64,000 nucleotides of DNA from Arthrobacter sp. Y81. GTDB taxonomy: Bacteria > Actinomycetota > Actinomycetes > Actinomycetales > Micrococcaceae. The position numbers were made by a program, and so were the translations under genes. Position 1 is the first letter of the stretch; each line of letters starts with the position of its first letter. The stretch spans positions 62,001 to 126,000 of the forward strand of contig NZ_PJIL01000010.1 of assembly GCF_002929335.1 (NCBI RefSeq), written 5' to 3'. Of the stretch, positions 38,100 through 48,271 are shown piece by piece. The notes under the pieces were generated by a model. That model had not been told where the DNA came from. It searched no databases and worked only from the letters and a program-made list of their open reading frames with translations.

Positions 38100-39992
38100 C
38101 TAGCCCCGGTCCCGGTCGGTCGGTGTGGGTGTGGGGGTCGGCGTCGGACTGGGGCTGGGCGGAGGCGCCTTGGCAACAATCACGCTAATGGTCTTTCCCT
38201 GTTCAACCAGCGCGTTGACCGGGTCGCTCTGCTCGGTCACCTTGCCCGCTTCAACTTCCGAGTTTTCGACTTCCCTCACTGCGATGCTAAGGCCGAGGTT
38301 CTTGAGTGCGGCCTCCGCCTCCGCCTGCGGCAGGCCGCGGAGCTCGGGCATGGCCACCTTGCCGGTGGACACCACAATTTCCACGGTGGTTCCAATGGCG
38401 ACGGTGTCGCCCGGAGCGGGCTTGGTGGTGATCACGAGCCCCGCGGGCACCGTGGCGCTGTTCGCCATGGTGGTGCCGGGCGCGCCGGCTAGGCCGATCT
38501 GCCGCAAAACATCCCGGGCAGCGGCTTCCGTCCGCCCCGGCAGGTCATTCGGGATCTTGACGGCGCTCGGACCGTCGGAGATGTTCAGGGTCACCTTGGA
38601 GTCGGGTTCCATGGACGTTCCTGCCGCGGGCACCGTACCGATGGCTGTGCCCTTGGTGACAGTGTCGTGCTGGAGCCGGTTGATCTGCGGACTGAGCCTG
38701 GCGTTGTACAGGCGCTGCAACGCCTCGGATTCGGTGAGCGCAGATACCGAGGGCACCTGGATCTTGGCCACCGGAGGGGGCGGCTGGTTCATCATGTTGT
38801 AGAGCCAGAGGCCACCCCCGGCGAGGACCAGCAAGGTGAATATCACCAGGGTGGCAATCCAGGTCCGACGGCGGGACTTCTGCCGCGGCGTGCGGTCACG
38901 TTCCGGCGGAAGCCCGAGGGGAAGCTCGCTTGCCTCCGAGGGTTCGTATACCTGGGCCGGAATTGGCCGGTCATCGCCGAGCGTGTCGTGGACCGGCCGG
39001 AGCCTTCCGCTCGGCGAATCGTCAAGGAAGCTTGCACCCGTGACCGAGTACGGGGCCGCCTGGGCCGTCCGTTCCGCGGCTGGGACCGTGTTGTGGGGTT
39101 CCGTCGAGGCCTCGGCTGCCGCCACGTCCGGCACGGGAATGCCATTGCGCGCCGCCCGGAGGGCCCGCTGGAACGCCGCCGCATCCTGGAAACGGTCCGC
39201 ACGGTTCTTTTGCAGGGCCTTGGCCAGGACGCTGTCCAAGGCCTCTGACACGTCTTGGTTGAGGCTGCTGGCCGGTTCCGGGATCTCGCGGACGTGCTGG
39301 TAGGCCACGGAAACGGGACTGTCGCCAATGAACGGAGGCCGCCCCGTCAGCATTTCGTACAGCAGGCAAGCCGCGGAATAGAGGTCGCTGCGGGCGTCCA
39401 CCGTTTCACCGCGGGCCTGCTCAGGGGAAAGATACTGCGCGGTGCCCACCACCGCCTGGGTCTGCGTCATCGTGGCGGACGAATCGGCCATGGCACGGGC
39501 AATGCCAAAGTCCATCACCTTGATGGTGTCCGAATCCTCGCAGAACATCACGTTTGCCGGCTTGATATCCCGGTGGACGATACCCGCCCGGTGGCTGTAC
39601 TCAAGGGCCGAGAGCACACCAAGAGTGAAGTCGATGGCATGGCCGATACTGACTTCCTTGGCGCGGATAAGATCCCTGAGGGTCTTTCCGGACACGAACT
39701 CCATCACGATGTAGGGCACCCGGACGGTGTCCTCCGGACCTCCCGGAACCGCGTGGTCCCCGGTGTCGTAGATGGCAACGATCGAGGGATGGTTCAACGC
39801 AGCCACCGCCTGGGCCTCGCGCTTGAACCGCGCCTGGAACTGCGGGTCCCGGGCGAGGTCCGGCCGCAGGAGCTTGATGGCCACTGTCCGGCCCAGCCGG
39901 GTATCAACGCCGCGGTGCACGTCGGCCATGCCGCCGCGGCCGATCAGCTCACCGAGTTCGTACCGTCCGTTGAGGACGCGCTGGGTATTCAC
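38100..39992 (-). CDS. pknB: Serine/threonine protein kinase PknB with three PASTA domains
   Basis: Membrane-spanning receptor kinase that senses muropeptides and controls cell-wall growth. The kinase domain is residues 11-275: ATP-binding GRGGMADV, Lys 40 in VAIKLL, catalytic HRDIKPANV at 140-148 and DFGIA. A linker follows, a transmembrane helix at about 376-398, then three extracellular PASTA modules and a Pro/Thr tail (PTPTPTPT). GTG at 39992 (MNTQRVLNGRYEL) is used as start because family members begin there; an in-frame TTG at 40040 is possible. Last gene of the seven-gene operon. Confidence 0.95.
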   Translation of the reverse strand: MNTQRVLNGRYELGELIGRGGMADVHRGVDTRLGRTVAIKLLRPDLARDPQFQARFKREAQAVAALNHPSIVAIYDTGDHAVPGGPEDTVRVPYIVMEFVSGKTLRDLIRAKEVSIGHAIDFTLGVLSALEYSHRAGIVHRDIKPANVMFCEDSDTIKVMDFGIARAMADSSATMTQTQAVVGTAQYLSPEQARGETVDARSDLYSAACLLYEMLTGRPPFIGDSPVSVAYQHVREIPEPASSLNQDVSEALDSVLAKALQKNRADRFQDAAAFQRALRAARNGIPVPDVAAAEASTEPHNTVPAAERTAQAAPYSVTGASFLDDSPSGRLRPVHDTLGDDRPIPAQVYEPSEASELPLGLPPERDRTPRQKSRRRTWIATLVIFTLLVLAGGGLWLYNMMNQPPPPVAKIQVPSVSALTESEALQRLYNARLSPQINRLQHDTVTKGTAIGTVPAAGTSMEPDSKVTLNISDGPSAVKIPNDLPGRTEAAARDVLRQIGLAGAPGTTMANSATVPAGLVITTKPAPGDTVAIGTTVEIVVSTGKVAMPELRGLPQAEAEAALKNLGLSIAVREVENSEVEAGKVTEQSDPVNALVEQGKTISVIVAKAPPPSPSPTPTPTPTPTDRDRG

Positions 39993-40048
39993 TGGGAGGC
40001 TGTCCTCTCTGTGCGACGGGATACGGGGTGAGTCCGGCAAGGTGCGCC

Positions 40049-41875
40049 CTAGTTCGACGTTGAGGTAGTGGGCGTGGGCACGAGTTCCCGGGCCAGGTGG
40101 TAAGTCACGACAGAACCGGCGGGTACCTTCTTGCCGGCGCCCGGCTCCGAACTGACGAACGTGCCGGGCTGCTGGCCTGCGCTGCCTGCTACGTCTTCAC
40201 CCTTCACCCAGCGCAGCCCGGCGTCTTCGATGGCGCTCTGCGTCTGTGCTTCAGAGCTGCCGACGCCAATTGCCGGCACTGACGACTCCTGGCTCGGGTC
40301 GGGGCCCTTCGAATAGGTGACAGTGATGGCCTGCCCGGGGTTTACCGGACCCGACGGCTCGATATTGGTGACCGTGCCTGACGGCGCATCGTTGAAGACC
40401 TGCTCGCCAACGACCTGGAGTCCCATGCCAACCAGCGCGCTGCGGACCTCGTTGTACGGCCGGCCAAGGTAGGCGTCCGGGATCAGGTTAATGGTCTCCG
40501 GAGTGCTTTGCGTCGGTGTGGGCGTCGGGCTCGCGCTGGTGGGCGTGGGGCTCGCCGATTTGGACGTCGGCGACGTGCTGCTGGGCTTGGCGCTGCTTGA
40601 CGTCGACGAGGACTCTGCCGGAGCGGACGGGAACAGGATGCCGGCCTGCGTGAGGATCACACCCACGAGTGCGAAGAGCACCAGCAGGATCAGTGCGATG
40701 AGCGGCCACGTCCACGGGCTGCGGCCCTGGCGCTGGGGCTCATCCACGGGTTCGTCGTACCGGTCCTTCTCTTCTTCCTGCTCCCAGCTGCGTTCGGCAG
40801 CTAGGGCGTCGGCGCGTGACAGGGTGCTGCGCGGACCGGTTGCCCCGGCAGCCCCGGCGGCAAGCCCTGCGGTTGCACCGGCGCCCGCGGCGCCGACAAC
40901 GGGAAGTGCGGAAGTCGTCGTCGCCGATTTGTCCTTTTCCGGACTGGATTCGATGACGCCGGTCGCAGCGGTGGGGATGTCCACCGGTGCTGTGATTGGA
41001 CCCGTGGCCGCCTCGAAGAGCAGCATTCCGGGTACAGCGGCATGCGCAGCGGCGATGTCGCCGTTGCGGATGGCTTCCGCTGCCTCGGACAGCTTGATGG
41101 CGTTGGCCGGGCGGTTCTTGGGATCCTTGGCCAGCATGGACATCAGGAGTGCCCGTACCGGCGTCGGCAGTGTTTCCGGCAGCGGCGGCGGGGCATCATT
41201 CACCTGGGCAAGCGCAATGGCGATCTGCGATTCACCGGAGAACGGACGGTGGCCCGTGAGGCACTCGTAGCCGATGACCCCCAGTGAGTAGATGTCCGAG
41301 GCGCCCGTGGCGGTCTGGCCGGTGGCCTGCTCCGGGGCGAGGTACTGGGCCGTGCCCATGACCTGTCCGGTCTGGGTGAGCGGGACCTGGTCCGCCAGCC
41401 GGGCGATGCCGAAGTCGGTCACCTTGACGCGGCCGTCCGGCGTGATCAGCAGGTTGCCCGGCTTGATGTCGCGGTGAACCAATCCCTGAGAGTGGGCCAC
41501 GGACAGGGCGCGGGCAGTCTGGGCGATCATGGACAGCGTACGGTCCGGGGACAGCACCTGTTCGTGTTCAATGATGCTGCTCAGCGGATGGCCCGGGACC
41601 AGCTCCATCACCAGGTAGGCCGATCCCTCTTCTTCCCCGTAGTCAAAGACGTTGGCGATGCCGACGTGGTTCAGAAGCGCCGTGTGGCGCGCCTCGGCAC
41701 GGAAGCGCTGGAGGAACCCGGGGTCGCCGGTGTACTCCTCTTTGAGCACCTTGATGGCGACTATCCTGCCAAGGATAAGGTCCTTGGCTTTCCAGACTTC
41801 TCCCATCCCGCCAATCGCAATACGCGTGGTCAGCTGGAATCTCCCGCCGAGGGTGATTCCTGATGTAGGCCTCAC
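40049..41875 (-). CDS. pknA: Serine/threonine protein kinase PknA-type with C-terminal PASTA modules
   Basis: Membrane kinase of 608 aa. The kinase domain (about 11-270) has [10 protein letters not shown], Lys 42 in [14 protein letters not shown] and [10 protein letters not shown]. An Ala-rich cytoplasmic linker (about 275-385) leads to a transmembrane helix ([21 protein letters not shown]). A Ser/Thr/Pro-rich spacer follows, then two PASTA-like repeats ([20 protein letters not shown] and [20 protein letters not shown]). Mycobacterial PknA lacks PASTA domains, so this form is extended. It overlaps pbpA by 4 bp (GTGA). Confidence 0.94.
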   Translation of the reverse strand: MRPTSGITLGGRFQLTTRIAIGGMGEVWKAKDLILGRIVAIKVLKEEYTGDPGFLQRFRAEARHTALLNHVGIANVFDYGEEEGSAYLVMELVPGHPLSSIIEHEQVLSPDRTLSMIAQTARALSVAHSQGLVHRDIKPGNLLITPDGRVKVTDFGIARLADQVPLTQTGQVMGTAQYLAPEQATGQTATGASDIYSLGVIGYECLTGHRPFSGESQIAIALAQVNDAPPPLPETLPTPVRALLMSMLAKDPKNRPANAIKLSEAAEAIRNGDIAAAHAAVPGMLLFEAATGPITAPVDIPTAATGVIESSPEKDKSATTTSALPVVGAAGAGATAGLAAGAAGATGPRSTLSRADALAAERSWEQEEEKDRYDEPVDEPQRQGRSPWTWPLIALILLVLFALVGVILTQAGILFPSAPAESSSTSSSAKPSSTSPTSKSASPTPTSASPTPTPTQSTPETINLIPDAYLGRPYNEVRSALVGMGLQVVGEQVFNDAPSGTVTNIEPSGPVNPGQAITVTYSKGPDPSQESSVPAIGVGSSEAQTQSAIEDAGLRWVKGEDVAGSAGQQPGTFVSSEPGAGKKVPAGSVVTYHLARELVPTPTTSTSN

Positions 41876-43332
41876 TTATTCAACACCGCCTCAAAAATCT
41901 TTTTCGCGTTCGGACTGGTTAGCTGTGCACCGGTAGTGATGTCCACGCCCTGCATGACGATGGTCACCGACACCTGCGGGTCATTGGCCGGGGCGAACCC
42001 GGTAAACCATGAATTGTTCAAGCCGTCTGTTCCCAGCTCGGCGGTGCCGGTCTTACCGGCCACCTGGACGCCCGGCACGGCCGCGCCACGGCCAATGCCC
42101 TGACTGACGACGCTGGTCATCCACTCGGTGATCTGCTGCGAGATCTCCGGGCTGGTGGACGTCCGGAGGACTTCCGGCTTCGGTTCGCTGATGATCCGCA
42201 GGTCCGGGGACCGCAAGGTCTTGATCAGGTTGGGCCGCATCTGGACGCCGCCGTTGGCGATGGCTGAAGTCATCAGCGCAATCTGCAGTGGTGTGGCGCG
42301 GACATCGCGCTGGCCGATGGCGGACTGGGCGAGCCCGGCCGCGTCGAGTTCCTCCTCCGGGAAGGCCCTCTTGGCGTAGTCCAGCTTCAGCTGGTCACCG
42401 AGGTCCTCGCCGAAGCCGAACTTTGCGGCCTGGTCGGCGATCGCTTGCTGGCCCAGGTCCCTGGCAATCTCCGCGAAAGGAGTGTTGCAGGACTGCTGGA
42501 GGGCAAAGGCGAAGTCCGCAGTGTTCTGCGTGTAGCAGTTGCCGCCAGCGTAGTTGGGCAGCTTGTACTGGATGCCGGGGAAGCTCATCTCGGCGGGGTT
42601 GGGCAGGACACTGTCCTTGTTGTACTTGCCCGAGCTCAGCGCCGCAGCCGTATCAACGAGCTTGAACACCGAGCCAGGCGCCAGAAGCGCGCCGGTGGGG
42701 CCGCTGACGTTCTGGTTCAGGTTGATTCCGGGGATCTTGTTCAGCTCGTTGTAGTTGGCTGCCTCGGCGTCCGGGTCCTGGGTGGCGATCAGGTTGGGAT
42801 CGTAGGACGGCTTGGACACCATGGCCAGGATGTCGCCCGTTTTGGGGTTCGTCACCACAATGGAGCCGCGCTGGCCGTCCGGAATCAGGTCGTAGGCGAG
42901 CTTCTGGATCTCAGGATCCAGCGTGAGTTCAACCGAGGCACCCTTGGGCTGGTTGCCGAGGAACAGCTGGCCCACCCGGTCCAGGAAGAGCTGGTCCGAG
43001 CTGCCGGCCAGTTGCTGATTGAGGGCGCTTTCCAGTCCGGTGACACCGAAGCTCCGGGAGAAGTATCCCGTGATGCCGGCATACAGTTCGGGCTCCGTGT
43101 AGGTCCGCTGGAATTTACAGCTTTCCGAGGCGGCAACGGACTGGGCGATGGGCTTTCCTCCGACGATGATGGCACCGCGGTCGTTGCAGTAGTTCTGCAG
43201 GATGGCGCGCTTGTTCCAGGCGTTGGCCTGCAGTTCGTCCGCGCCCACCACCTGGACATAGCTGAGGGCGCCGAAGATCAGCGCGAACATGGCTACCGCG
43301 GCAATCCATGAATTCCGAATTGCATGGTTCAC
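41872..43332 (-). CDS. pbpA: Penicillin-binding protein 2 (PbpA/FtsI family transpeptidase)
   Basis: Membrane-anchored peptidoglycan transpeptidase, 486 aa. The transmembrane anchor is near residues 8-28, then a dimerisation region. The catalytic domain shows SxxK as SVFK in [11 protein letters not shown] (near 225), SxN as SCN in [11 protein letters not shown], and KTG in [10 protein letters not shown]. The serine position is intact although the second residue is Val rather than the common Thr. It is a partner of RodA (43329) as a SEDS/bPBP pair, with a 4-bp overlap at the RodA stop. Confidence 0.95.
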   Translation of the reverse strand: MNHAIRNSWIAAVAMFALIFGALSYVQVVGADELQANAWNKRAILQNYCNDRGAIIVGGKPIAQSVAASESCKFQRTYTEPELYAGITGYFSRSFGVTGLESALNQQLAGSSDQLFLDRVGQLFLGNQPKGASVELTLDPEIQKLAYDLIPDGQRGSIVVTNPKTGDILAMVSKPSYDPNLIATQDPDAEAANYNELNKIPGINLNQNVSGPTGALLAPGSVFKLVDTAAALSSGKYNKDSVLPNPAEMSFPGIQYKLPNYAGGNCYTQNTADFAFALQQSCNTPFAEIARDLGQQAIADQAAKFGFGEDLGDQLKLDYAKRAFPEEELDAAGLAQSAIGQRDVRATPLQIALMTSAIANGGVQMRPNLIKTLRSPDLRIISEPKPEVLRTSTSPEISQQITEWMTSVVSQGIGRGAAVPGVQVAGKTGTAELGTDGLNNSWFTGFAPANDPQVSVTIVMQGVDITTGAQLTSPNAKKIFEAVLNK

Positions 43333-44792
43333 AGTTGTTTCACCGCTTCAGTTGGCGCGTCGGGATGGGCGGAGGAAGGCTGCCGGCCGGGTTGTTGGGC
43401 CGGTCGCGGCGGGGACGATGGAGCGGGCTTCTTTTCGCCGGGCTCCGCGCCGTGCGGCATTGGCGTGGTGTCCACCGGCCCGCGTGCGGTGTGCGAGATC
43501 ATCAGCAGCAGGCCAACGATGATCCAGTTGGCCAGCAGCGAGGACCCGCCCGCTGCCAGGAACGGAGTGGTGAGCCCGGTCAGTGGAATCAGCCGCGTGA
43601 CGCCGCCGATCACTACGAAACACTGCAGGGCGATGGCGAAGGACAGCCCGCAGGCCAGCAGCTTCCCGAAAGCATCCCGCGTGCCCAGCGCTGCACGGAA
43701 ACCGCGCGTGAACAGGAGCAGGTACATCAGCACGATGGCGAAGAGGCCGATCAGGCCAAGTTCCTCGCCGAAGGAAGCGATGATCATGTCGCTGTTGGCA
43801 AACGGCACCAGGTTCGGCCGCCCCTGGCCGAGGCCCGTGCCCACCAGGCCGCCGTTGGCCATGCCAAACAGGCCCTCAACGATCTGCAGGCTGCCGCCGA
43901 ACTGCCGGCCGTAAACTTCGTCCGTAAAGGCGTTGAGCCACCCGTCGATGCGGAGACCCACGTGGGAGAAGACCCGGGAGGCGATAAAGCCGCCGCCCAG
44001 CAGCAGGCCCACACCGATGATCACCCAGCTGATCCGGCTCGTGGCCACGTAGATCATCACGATAAACAGGCCGAAGAACAGCACTGAGGAGCCGAGGTCC
44101 CGCTGGAAGATCAGCACGCCGATGCTCACCAGCCAGGCCGTGATCATGGGGCCCATGTCCTTGAAGCGCGGGAACTGGAGCGGCCCGATCTTGCGGCCCG
44201 CGAGCAGGATGAGATCGCGGTTGGACGAAAGATAACCGGCGAAGAATATAGCCAGGGTGATCTTGGCGACTTCACCCGGCTGGAACGTCATCGGGCCGAT
44301 CTTGATCCAGACGCTGGCTCCAAGGATTTCGCCCGCGGAGACGCCGGGCACCAGCGGCAGAATCAGCAGCAGCGCACTCACTGCCAATGAGATGTAGGTG
44401 AAACGGCGTAGGATCCGGTGGTCCTTGAGGAACCAGATAACGGCGATAGCGACGCCCATGGCGACCAGCGTCCAGCGGAGCTGGTTGTTGCCGGTGTCCT
44501 CACCCACCCGGTCGAGGCGGTGGATCATGGCAAGGCCCAGGCCGTTCAGGGCGACCACGAGTGGAAGAATAACCGGATCGGCATATTTTGCGCGGATGCG
44601 GAGCACCACGTGGAAAGCGAGGGCGGCAGCGGCCAGCATGCTGGACTGGAACCAGAAATCCGTGTCAAACGCTTTTTCCTGGTCAACCCCTACGAGGGCG
44701 TTGGCGCCGATGCCGACGGCAAGGGCAAGAACCAGCAGGGCAAGCTCGGTGTTCCTGCGCGGCTTGGGGGTGGCGGCCTCGAGCTGTGTCAT
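43329..44792 (-). CDS. rodA: SEDS family peptidoglycan glycosyltransferase RodA/FtsW
   Basis: Polytopic membrane enzyme (487 aa, about ten to twelve helices) polymerising lipid II into glycan strands with PbpA. SEDS motifs are clear: VWIKIGPMTFQPGEVAKITL, the extracytoplasmic loop with DEVYGRQFGGSLQIVEGLFG, and FGEELGLIGL. The C-terminus is a Pro-rich polar tail. Overlaps both neighbours by 4 bp. In this operon the gene is rodA rather than the division gene ftsW. Confidence 0.94.
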   Translation of the reverse strand: MTQLEAATPKPRRNTELALLVLALAVGIGANALVGVDQEKAFDTDFWFQSSMLAAAALAFHVVLRIRAKYADPVILPLVVALNGLGLAMIHRLDRVGEDTGNNQLRWTLVAMGVAIAVIWFLKDHRILRRFTYISLAVSALLLILPLVPGVSAGEILGASVWIKIGPMTFQPGEVAKITLAIFFAGYLSSNRDLILLAGRKIGPLQFPRFKDMGPMITAWLVSIGVLIFQRDLGSSVLFFGLFIVMIYVATSRISWVIIGVGLLLGGGFIASRVFSHVGLRIDGWLNAFTDEVYGRQFGGSLQIVEGLFGMANGGLVGTGLGQGRPNLVPFANSDMIIASFGEELGLIGLFAIVLMYLLLFTRGFRAALGTRDAFGKLLACGLSFAIALQCFVVIGGVTRLIPLTGLTTPFLAAGGSSLLANWIIVGLLLMISHTARGPVDTTPMPHGAEPGEKKPAPSSPPRPAQQPGRQPSSAHPDAPTEAVKQL

Positions 44793-46534
44793 TTGGCCTC
44801 CTCACAAGCGTTGGTGGCGGTCGGTGTGGGCGTGCCGGGCGGTGCTGTACCGCTCGGCGAGGGCCCTGCTCCGGAGGCCGACGGAGTGGGGCAATCGTCC
44901 GCCGGCGACGTGGTCCCGGTCAGGTCCAGGTTCTTGACGATCCGCTGTGCGTCATAGAGGTCGCGCGCCGGTACCGTCTGGCGGACCCTCTGCTGCGAAA
45001 ATTCCGGGAGATCCGACATCTTGATTTCCGTCACTGTCTCCAGGGTCGACAGTTGAATGGGTCCCAGGCGCTGTGAAACGCCGTTGTAGATGGCAACCCG
45101 CTGGTCGTATTCGCCGATGTAGTAGCGCGTCTGCGTCCAGGCATAGCCGAGCCATAGTCCGACGCTCAGGATCACGAGCAGGGCCGCGGCCGTGGCGATG
45201 GTGACCCAGCGGCGCGGCTTCGCGGCAGGCTTGTATTCGTCGGTTTCCTCACGGTCCTGATCCGCCTTGTGCGTGAGCACGGTCGCGGCGCGGCGCGCGA
45301 CGGTCCGGCCGGCGATCGTAGGGATGGAACCGGCTTCAGCGGCCGTGGCGGCCGCGCCAACGAGCTCATGTGGACGCGTTGAAAGTTCCTCGCGGAGAAC
45401 GGCAGCCGAAAGGTGCTCGCCCAGGTGCGGGTCCGTGGTGGTGGAGGGTTCAGCCGGTTTTGGTGTCGGCCCGGGGACGGTATTGCCGGCGCTTCCGCCG
45501 TCAGTGCTCCCGGTGCCGCCGTCGCCGTCGGCAACGTCTCCGGCAGGCTTCGGTTCGGAGCCATCGGCAGTCCCGGGGGCGGCTTCCGGGGGATTTGCCC
45601 CGCCAGTTCCGCGGGTTCCGTCGGTCGTTTCCTGCAGCTGTGCCTCTTCGTCAGGAATTTTGGTGGCGGGCGCCGGGGTGGCCGCCAGGGCTGCCGCGCC
45701 GGCAGCCATTGCGCTGCCGGCCTGCGGCTGGACGATTTCGACGGCGGCCGTGCGGACGTCGTCGGGAGTCTGCTCCACGATTTCCAGCATGACCACGGTG
45801 ACGTTGTCCGGGGCGCCGGCTTCAAGGGTCAGGTCCACGAGCGTTTCGACGCATTCACGCAGGTCCTTGGTCTCGCGGACCGTGCGTTCCACCACGTGGC
45901 CCGCAACGTAGTTCAGGCCGTCGGAGCACAGGAGCCACCGTTCACCGGGTTCGACGTCAAGGGTGGCCAGATCGAGCTCTGGGCTGGCATCGACGTCGCC
46001 CAGTACCCGCATCAGAACGTTCTTGTGCGGATGTGTTTCCGCTTCTTCCGGGCGCAGCCGGCCCTCGTCGATGAGCCTTTGGACGAACGTGTGGTCGACG
46101 CTGATCTGCTTGAATTCGCCGTTGCGCAGCCGGTAGGCCCGGGAGTCGCCGATATGGGCGAAGTGCAGTTTGCCTTCGGCCAGGAGCAGGGCCGTGACAG
46201 TGGTGCCCATCCCGGCAAGCTTGGGGTTGATGTGGACCAGTTCGGACAGGAGGGAATTGGCGGTCTGGATTTCGTCCGCCAGCACGGTTCCCGCGTCGCC
46301 GTCGTAATTCCCGTGGTCCAGGTGGAGCATGTCCAGGACAGTCGCCGCGGAGGCCACGTCACCCCCGGCGTGGCCACCCATGCCGTCGGCCACAACGGCC
46401 AGGTGCCGGCCGACGTAGGCGGAGTCATCATTTTTGGCGCGGATGCGTCCCACATCCGAGCGGGCGGCATAGCGCATGATGAGCGGCCGCATCGGGGTTT
46501 GGCCCTTTTCGGCGGGAATCTCCGGGACGGCCAC
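44789..46534 (-). CDS. pstP: PP2C-family serine/threonine phosphatase (PstP)
   Basis: Membrane-bound Mg/Mn-dependent phosphatase reversing PknA/PknB signals. The catalytic domain (about residues 20-265) contains SDVGRIRAKNDDS, VVADGMGGHAGGDVAS, GDSRAYRLRNGEF, LLCSDGLNY and APDNVTVVML. A long Pro/Gly/Ala linker leads to a transmembrane helix (about 440-463) and an extracellular tail (to 581), which itself has a Ser/Pro-rich end. GTG start is 2 bp after the fhaB stop. Overlaps rodA by 4 bp. Confidence 0.94.
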   Translation of the reverse strand: MAVPEIPAEKGQTPMRPLIMRYAARSDVGRIRAKNDDSAYVGRHLAVVADGMGGHAGGDVASAATVLDMLHLDHGNYDGDAGTVLADEIQTANSLLSELVHINPKLAGMGTTVTALLLAEGKLHFAHIGDSRAYRLRNGEFKQISVDHTFVQRLIDEGRLRPEEAETHPHKNVLMRVLGDVDASPELDLATLDVEPGERWLLCSDGLNYVAGHVVERTVRETKDLRECVETLVDLTLEAGAPDNVTVVMLEIVEQTPDDVRTAAVEIVQPQAGSAMAAGAAALAATPAPATKIPDEEAQLQETTDGTRGTGGANPPEAAPGTADGSEPKPAGDVADGDGGTGSTDGGSAGNTVPGPTPKPAEPSTTTDPHLGEHLSAAVLREELSTRPHELVGAAATAAEAGSIPTIAGRTVARRAATVLTHKADQDREETDEYKPAAKPRRWVTIATAAALLVILSVGLWLGYAWTQTRYYIGEYDQRVAIYNGVSQRLGPIQLSTLETVTEIKMSDLPEFSQQRVRQTVPARDLYDAQRIVKNLDLTGTTSPADDCPTPSASGAGPSPSGTAPPGTPTPTATNACEEAK

Positions 46535-46536
46535 GG

Positions 46537-47019
46537 CTATGGCCTCAATTCGATGACCGTCTTGCCGATTCTCACGGGGACACCGAGCTCCACCGGGAGG
46601 GCGCGGGTGAGCTGCTGATTGTTGAGATACGTGCCGTTGGTCGAGCCAAGATCCTCGATGAACCAGCGGCTGCCCTGCGGGAACAGCCGGGCGTGCCGGC
46701 CTGAGGCGTAGTCATCCTCGAGGACCAGCGTGGCTTCCTGCGCGCGGCCCAACAGGATGGGACTCTCTGCGAGCGGGATGGTGTGGCCTTTAAGCGGACC
46801 CTCTGTAACAACCAGCTGCCGGGCCTGCTGTTTCGCGGGCGGCGGAGCGGCTTCCGCCAGTTCGGGGTGTTTGCGTACCTGGCGGGCAGTCGGGGCACCC
46901 ATGGCGGCCTTCCGGCCGATCATCAGGTCCCGGCGCATGGCGGACACGATGCTGAAGATAAGGACCCACAGCAACAGGAGGAATCCGAAGCGCAGGGCCG
47001 TAATGGTCAGTTCGCTCAC
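46537..47019 (-). CDS. fhaB: FHA domain protein FhaB
   Basis: 160-aa protein with one N-terminal membrane helix (about 6-26) and a C-terminal FHA phosphothreonine-binding domain (about 75-158). The FHA signature includes LLGRAQEATLVLEDDYASGR, HARLF and DLGSTNGTYLNNQQL, all residues that contact phosphothreonine. Known FhaB/FipA proteins bind phosphorylated partners of the division machinery. The GTG start overlaps the fhaA stop by 4 bp (GTGA). Confidence 0.93.
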   Translation of the reverse strand: MSELTITALRFGFLLLLWVLIFSIVSAMRRDLMIGRKAAMGAPTARQVRKHPELAEAAPPPAKQQARQLVVTEGPLKGHTIPLAESPILLGRAQEATLVLEDDYASGRHARLFPQGSRWFIEDLGSTNGTYLNNQQLTRALPVELGVPVRIGKTVIELRP

Positions 47020-47762
47020 TGGCGGCCACCGGAGTTGGCGGGCAAAAGGCGGAAGATGATTTTGGTCCGTCCCATCGTGATGGTGGAGCCGTCAGTAAGG
47101 TCTACGCTGCCTACGACCTTGTGTCCGTTGACGTAGCTGCCGTTGGTGGATCCCAGGTCGACGGCCTCTGTAGTGCCGTTGGTGGTGCGGATTTCAAGGT
47201 GGCGGCGGGAAACCCCGGTGTCGTCCACCAGGATGTCGGCCTCCGATGACCGGCCCAGGACGATGGACGCGGCATTCAGCGAGTATCGCTGTCCGTCAAT
47301 GTCCAGGACCGGCTGGAGCCGTACCGGCTGCCGGCGCGGAGCAGCCGGGACGTTGTTCCGTGGCACGGGCGGAGCCGCAGCGGAACCGGAGGCGTTCTCA
47401 GTCTTTGAATCAATCTCGAAATCGCCCGCGCGGATTTCTTCGTCGCGGCGGAAGGAAATGCGGACCGAACCGCGGAGCGTGTAGCCCTGGCTCCGGACGT
47501 GGTTGATGACCACGTCGCAAAGTTCTTCCGCCAGGGGCGTGCCCCATTCCTGTGCCCGCTTGAAGTCGTCGGCGCTGAGGCGGACGTCAAAAACATTGGG
47601 GGCAAGTGTGCGTCCGGCGGCGATGGTGATGGCCTTGTGGTCCACTTCCCGGCGAAGACGGCTGGCGATTTCCACAGGCTCAACCTGGGCGCGCGAACCG
47701 GTGGAGAAGACACCGCGGACGGCCTTTTCGATGCCGCGCTCGACTTTGTCCAGCATTCCCAT
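47016..47762 (-). CDS. fhaA: FHA domain protein FhaA with DUF3662 N-domain
   Basis: 248 aa. The N-terminal DUF3662 domain (about 1-125; MGMLDKVERGIEKAVRGVFS) is followed by a Pro-rich linker. The C-terminal FHA domain has IVLGRSSEADILVDDTGVSR, RRHLEIR and DLGSTNGSYVNG. In mycobacteria FhaA binds phosphorylated MviN and regulates peptidoglycan synthesis. ATG at 47762 is supported by GAGAGG upstream; a longer frame to 47798 is possible. First gene of the operon. Confidence 0.93.
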   Translation of the reverse strand: MGMLDKVERGIEKAVRGVFSTGSRAQVEPVEIASRLRREVDHKAITIAAGRTLAPNVFDVRLSADDFKRAQEWGTPLAEELCDVVINHVRSQGYTLRGSVRISFRRDEEIRAGDFEIDSKTENASGSAAAPPVPRNNVPAAPRRQPVRLQPVLDIDGQRYSLNAASIVLGRSSEADILVDDTGVSRRHLEIRTTNGTTEAVDLGSTNGSYVNGHKVVGSVDLTDGSTITMGRTKIIFRLLPANSGGRQ

Positions 47763-48115
47763 GGCACCTCTCCTCTCCTGACGGCTGCGGGGCAGCACAC
47801 GTTTCGGAACTCAGTTCACAACATTGCCGGGAGTGCGCCGGGGACGGGCACTCCTACATCTGATACTACTGGGCAGGGCTGTGAATGACCTTAATGCACA
47901 ACGCCGGGGCGGGCAGAATAGTTCATCCCGGCCTGCGCTGGCGCGGTTCGGACGGCATCATCCGAATGCCCCGTCCCGGGGCGCATTTCTGCCCGGATGG
48001 ACAGCCGCAGGACCCGATTGGTGTTTTGCCGTGGTTGTCCGTTATGCTTGATCTCGCTGCTTTTACAGGGCTGGGAGTCCGGAAATCGGGCTTCCTGCCG
48101 GGTGAAAGAAGTTGC
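47763..48115. other. Divergent spacer between fhaA and tRNA-Leu
   Basis: 353 bp without a gene. A weak tRNA-Leu promoter may be TTGGTG (48019-48024) and TATGCT (48043-48048) with an 18-bp gap. The fhaA operon promoter must also lie here, but no clear motif is seen. Confidence 0.4.
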
Positions 48116-48198
48116 GCGCGAGTGGCGGAACGGCAGACGCGCTGGCTTCAGGTGCCAGTGTCCGAAAGGGCGTGGGGGTTCAAATCCCCCCTCGCGCA
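48116..48198 (+). tRNA. leuX: tRNA-Leu (CAG anticodon)
   Basis: 83-nt class II tRNA. The acceptor GCGCGAG pairs with CTCGCGC. The anticodon arm CTGGCTTCAGGTGCCAG carries CAG, there is a long variable arm (TGTCCGAAAGGGCG), and the T arm is GGGGGTTCAAATCCCCC. CCA is not encoded. Leu at this position is usual next to fhaA. Confidence 0.96.
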
Positions 48199-48206
48199 CG
48201 CAAATG

Positions 48207-48238
48207 GAAGAACCCCGGTCTTAGGACCGGGGTTCTTC
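48207..48238. terminator. Terminator after tRNA-Leu, also serving the MFS gene
   Basis: Perfect stem GAAGAACCCCGGTC / GACCGGGGTTCTTC with TTAG loop. The convergent MFS gene ends at 48272. Confidence 0.85.
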
Positions 48239-48271
48239 TGCTTTAAGAGGATATATTCGCAGTGCCCGTGC

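Noticed and set aside
45267..46618. Long plus-strand frames over the phosphatase gene
   Set aside because: Antisense shadows of pstP, whose PP2C motifs are intact.
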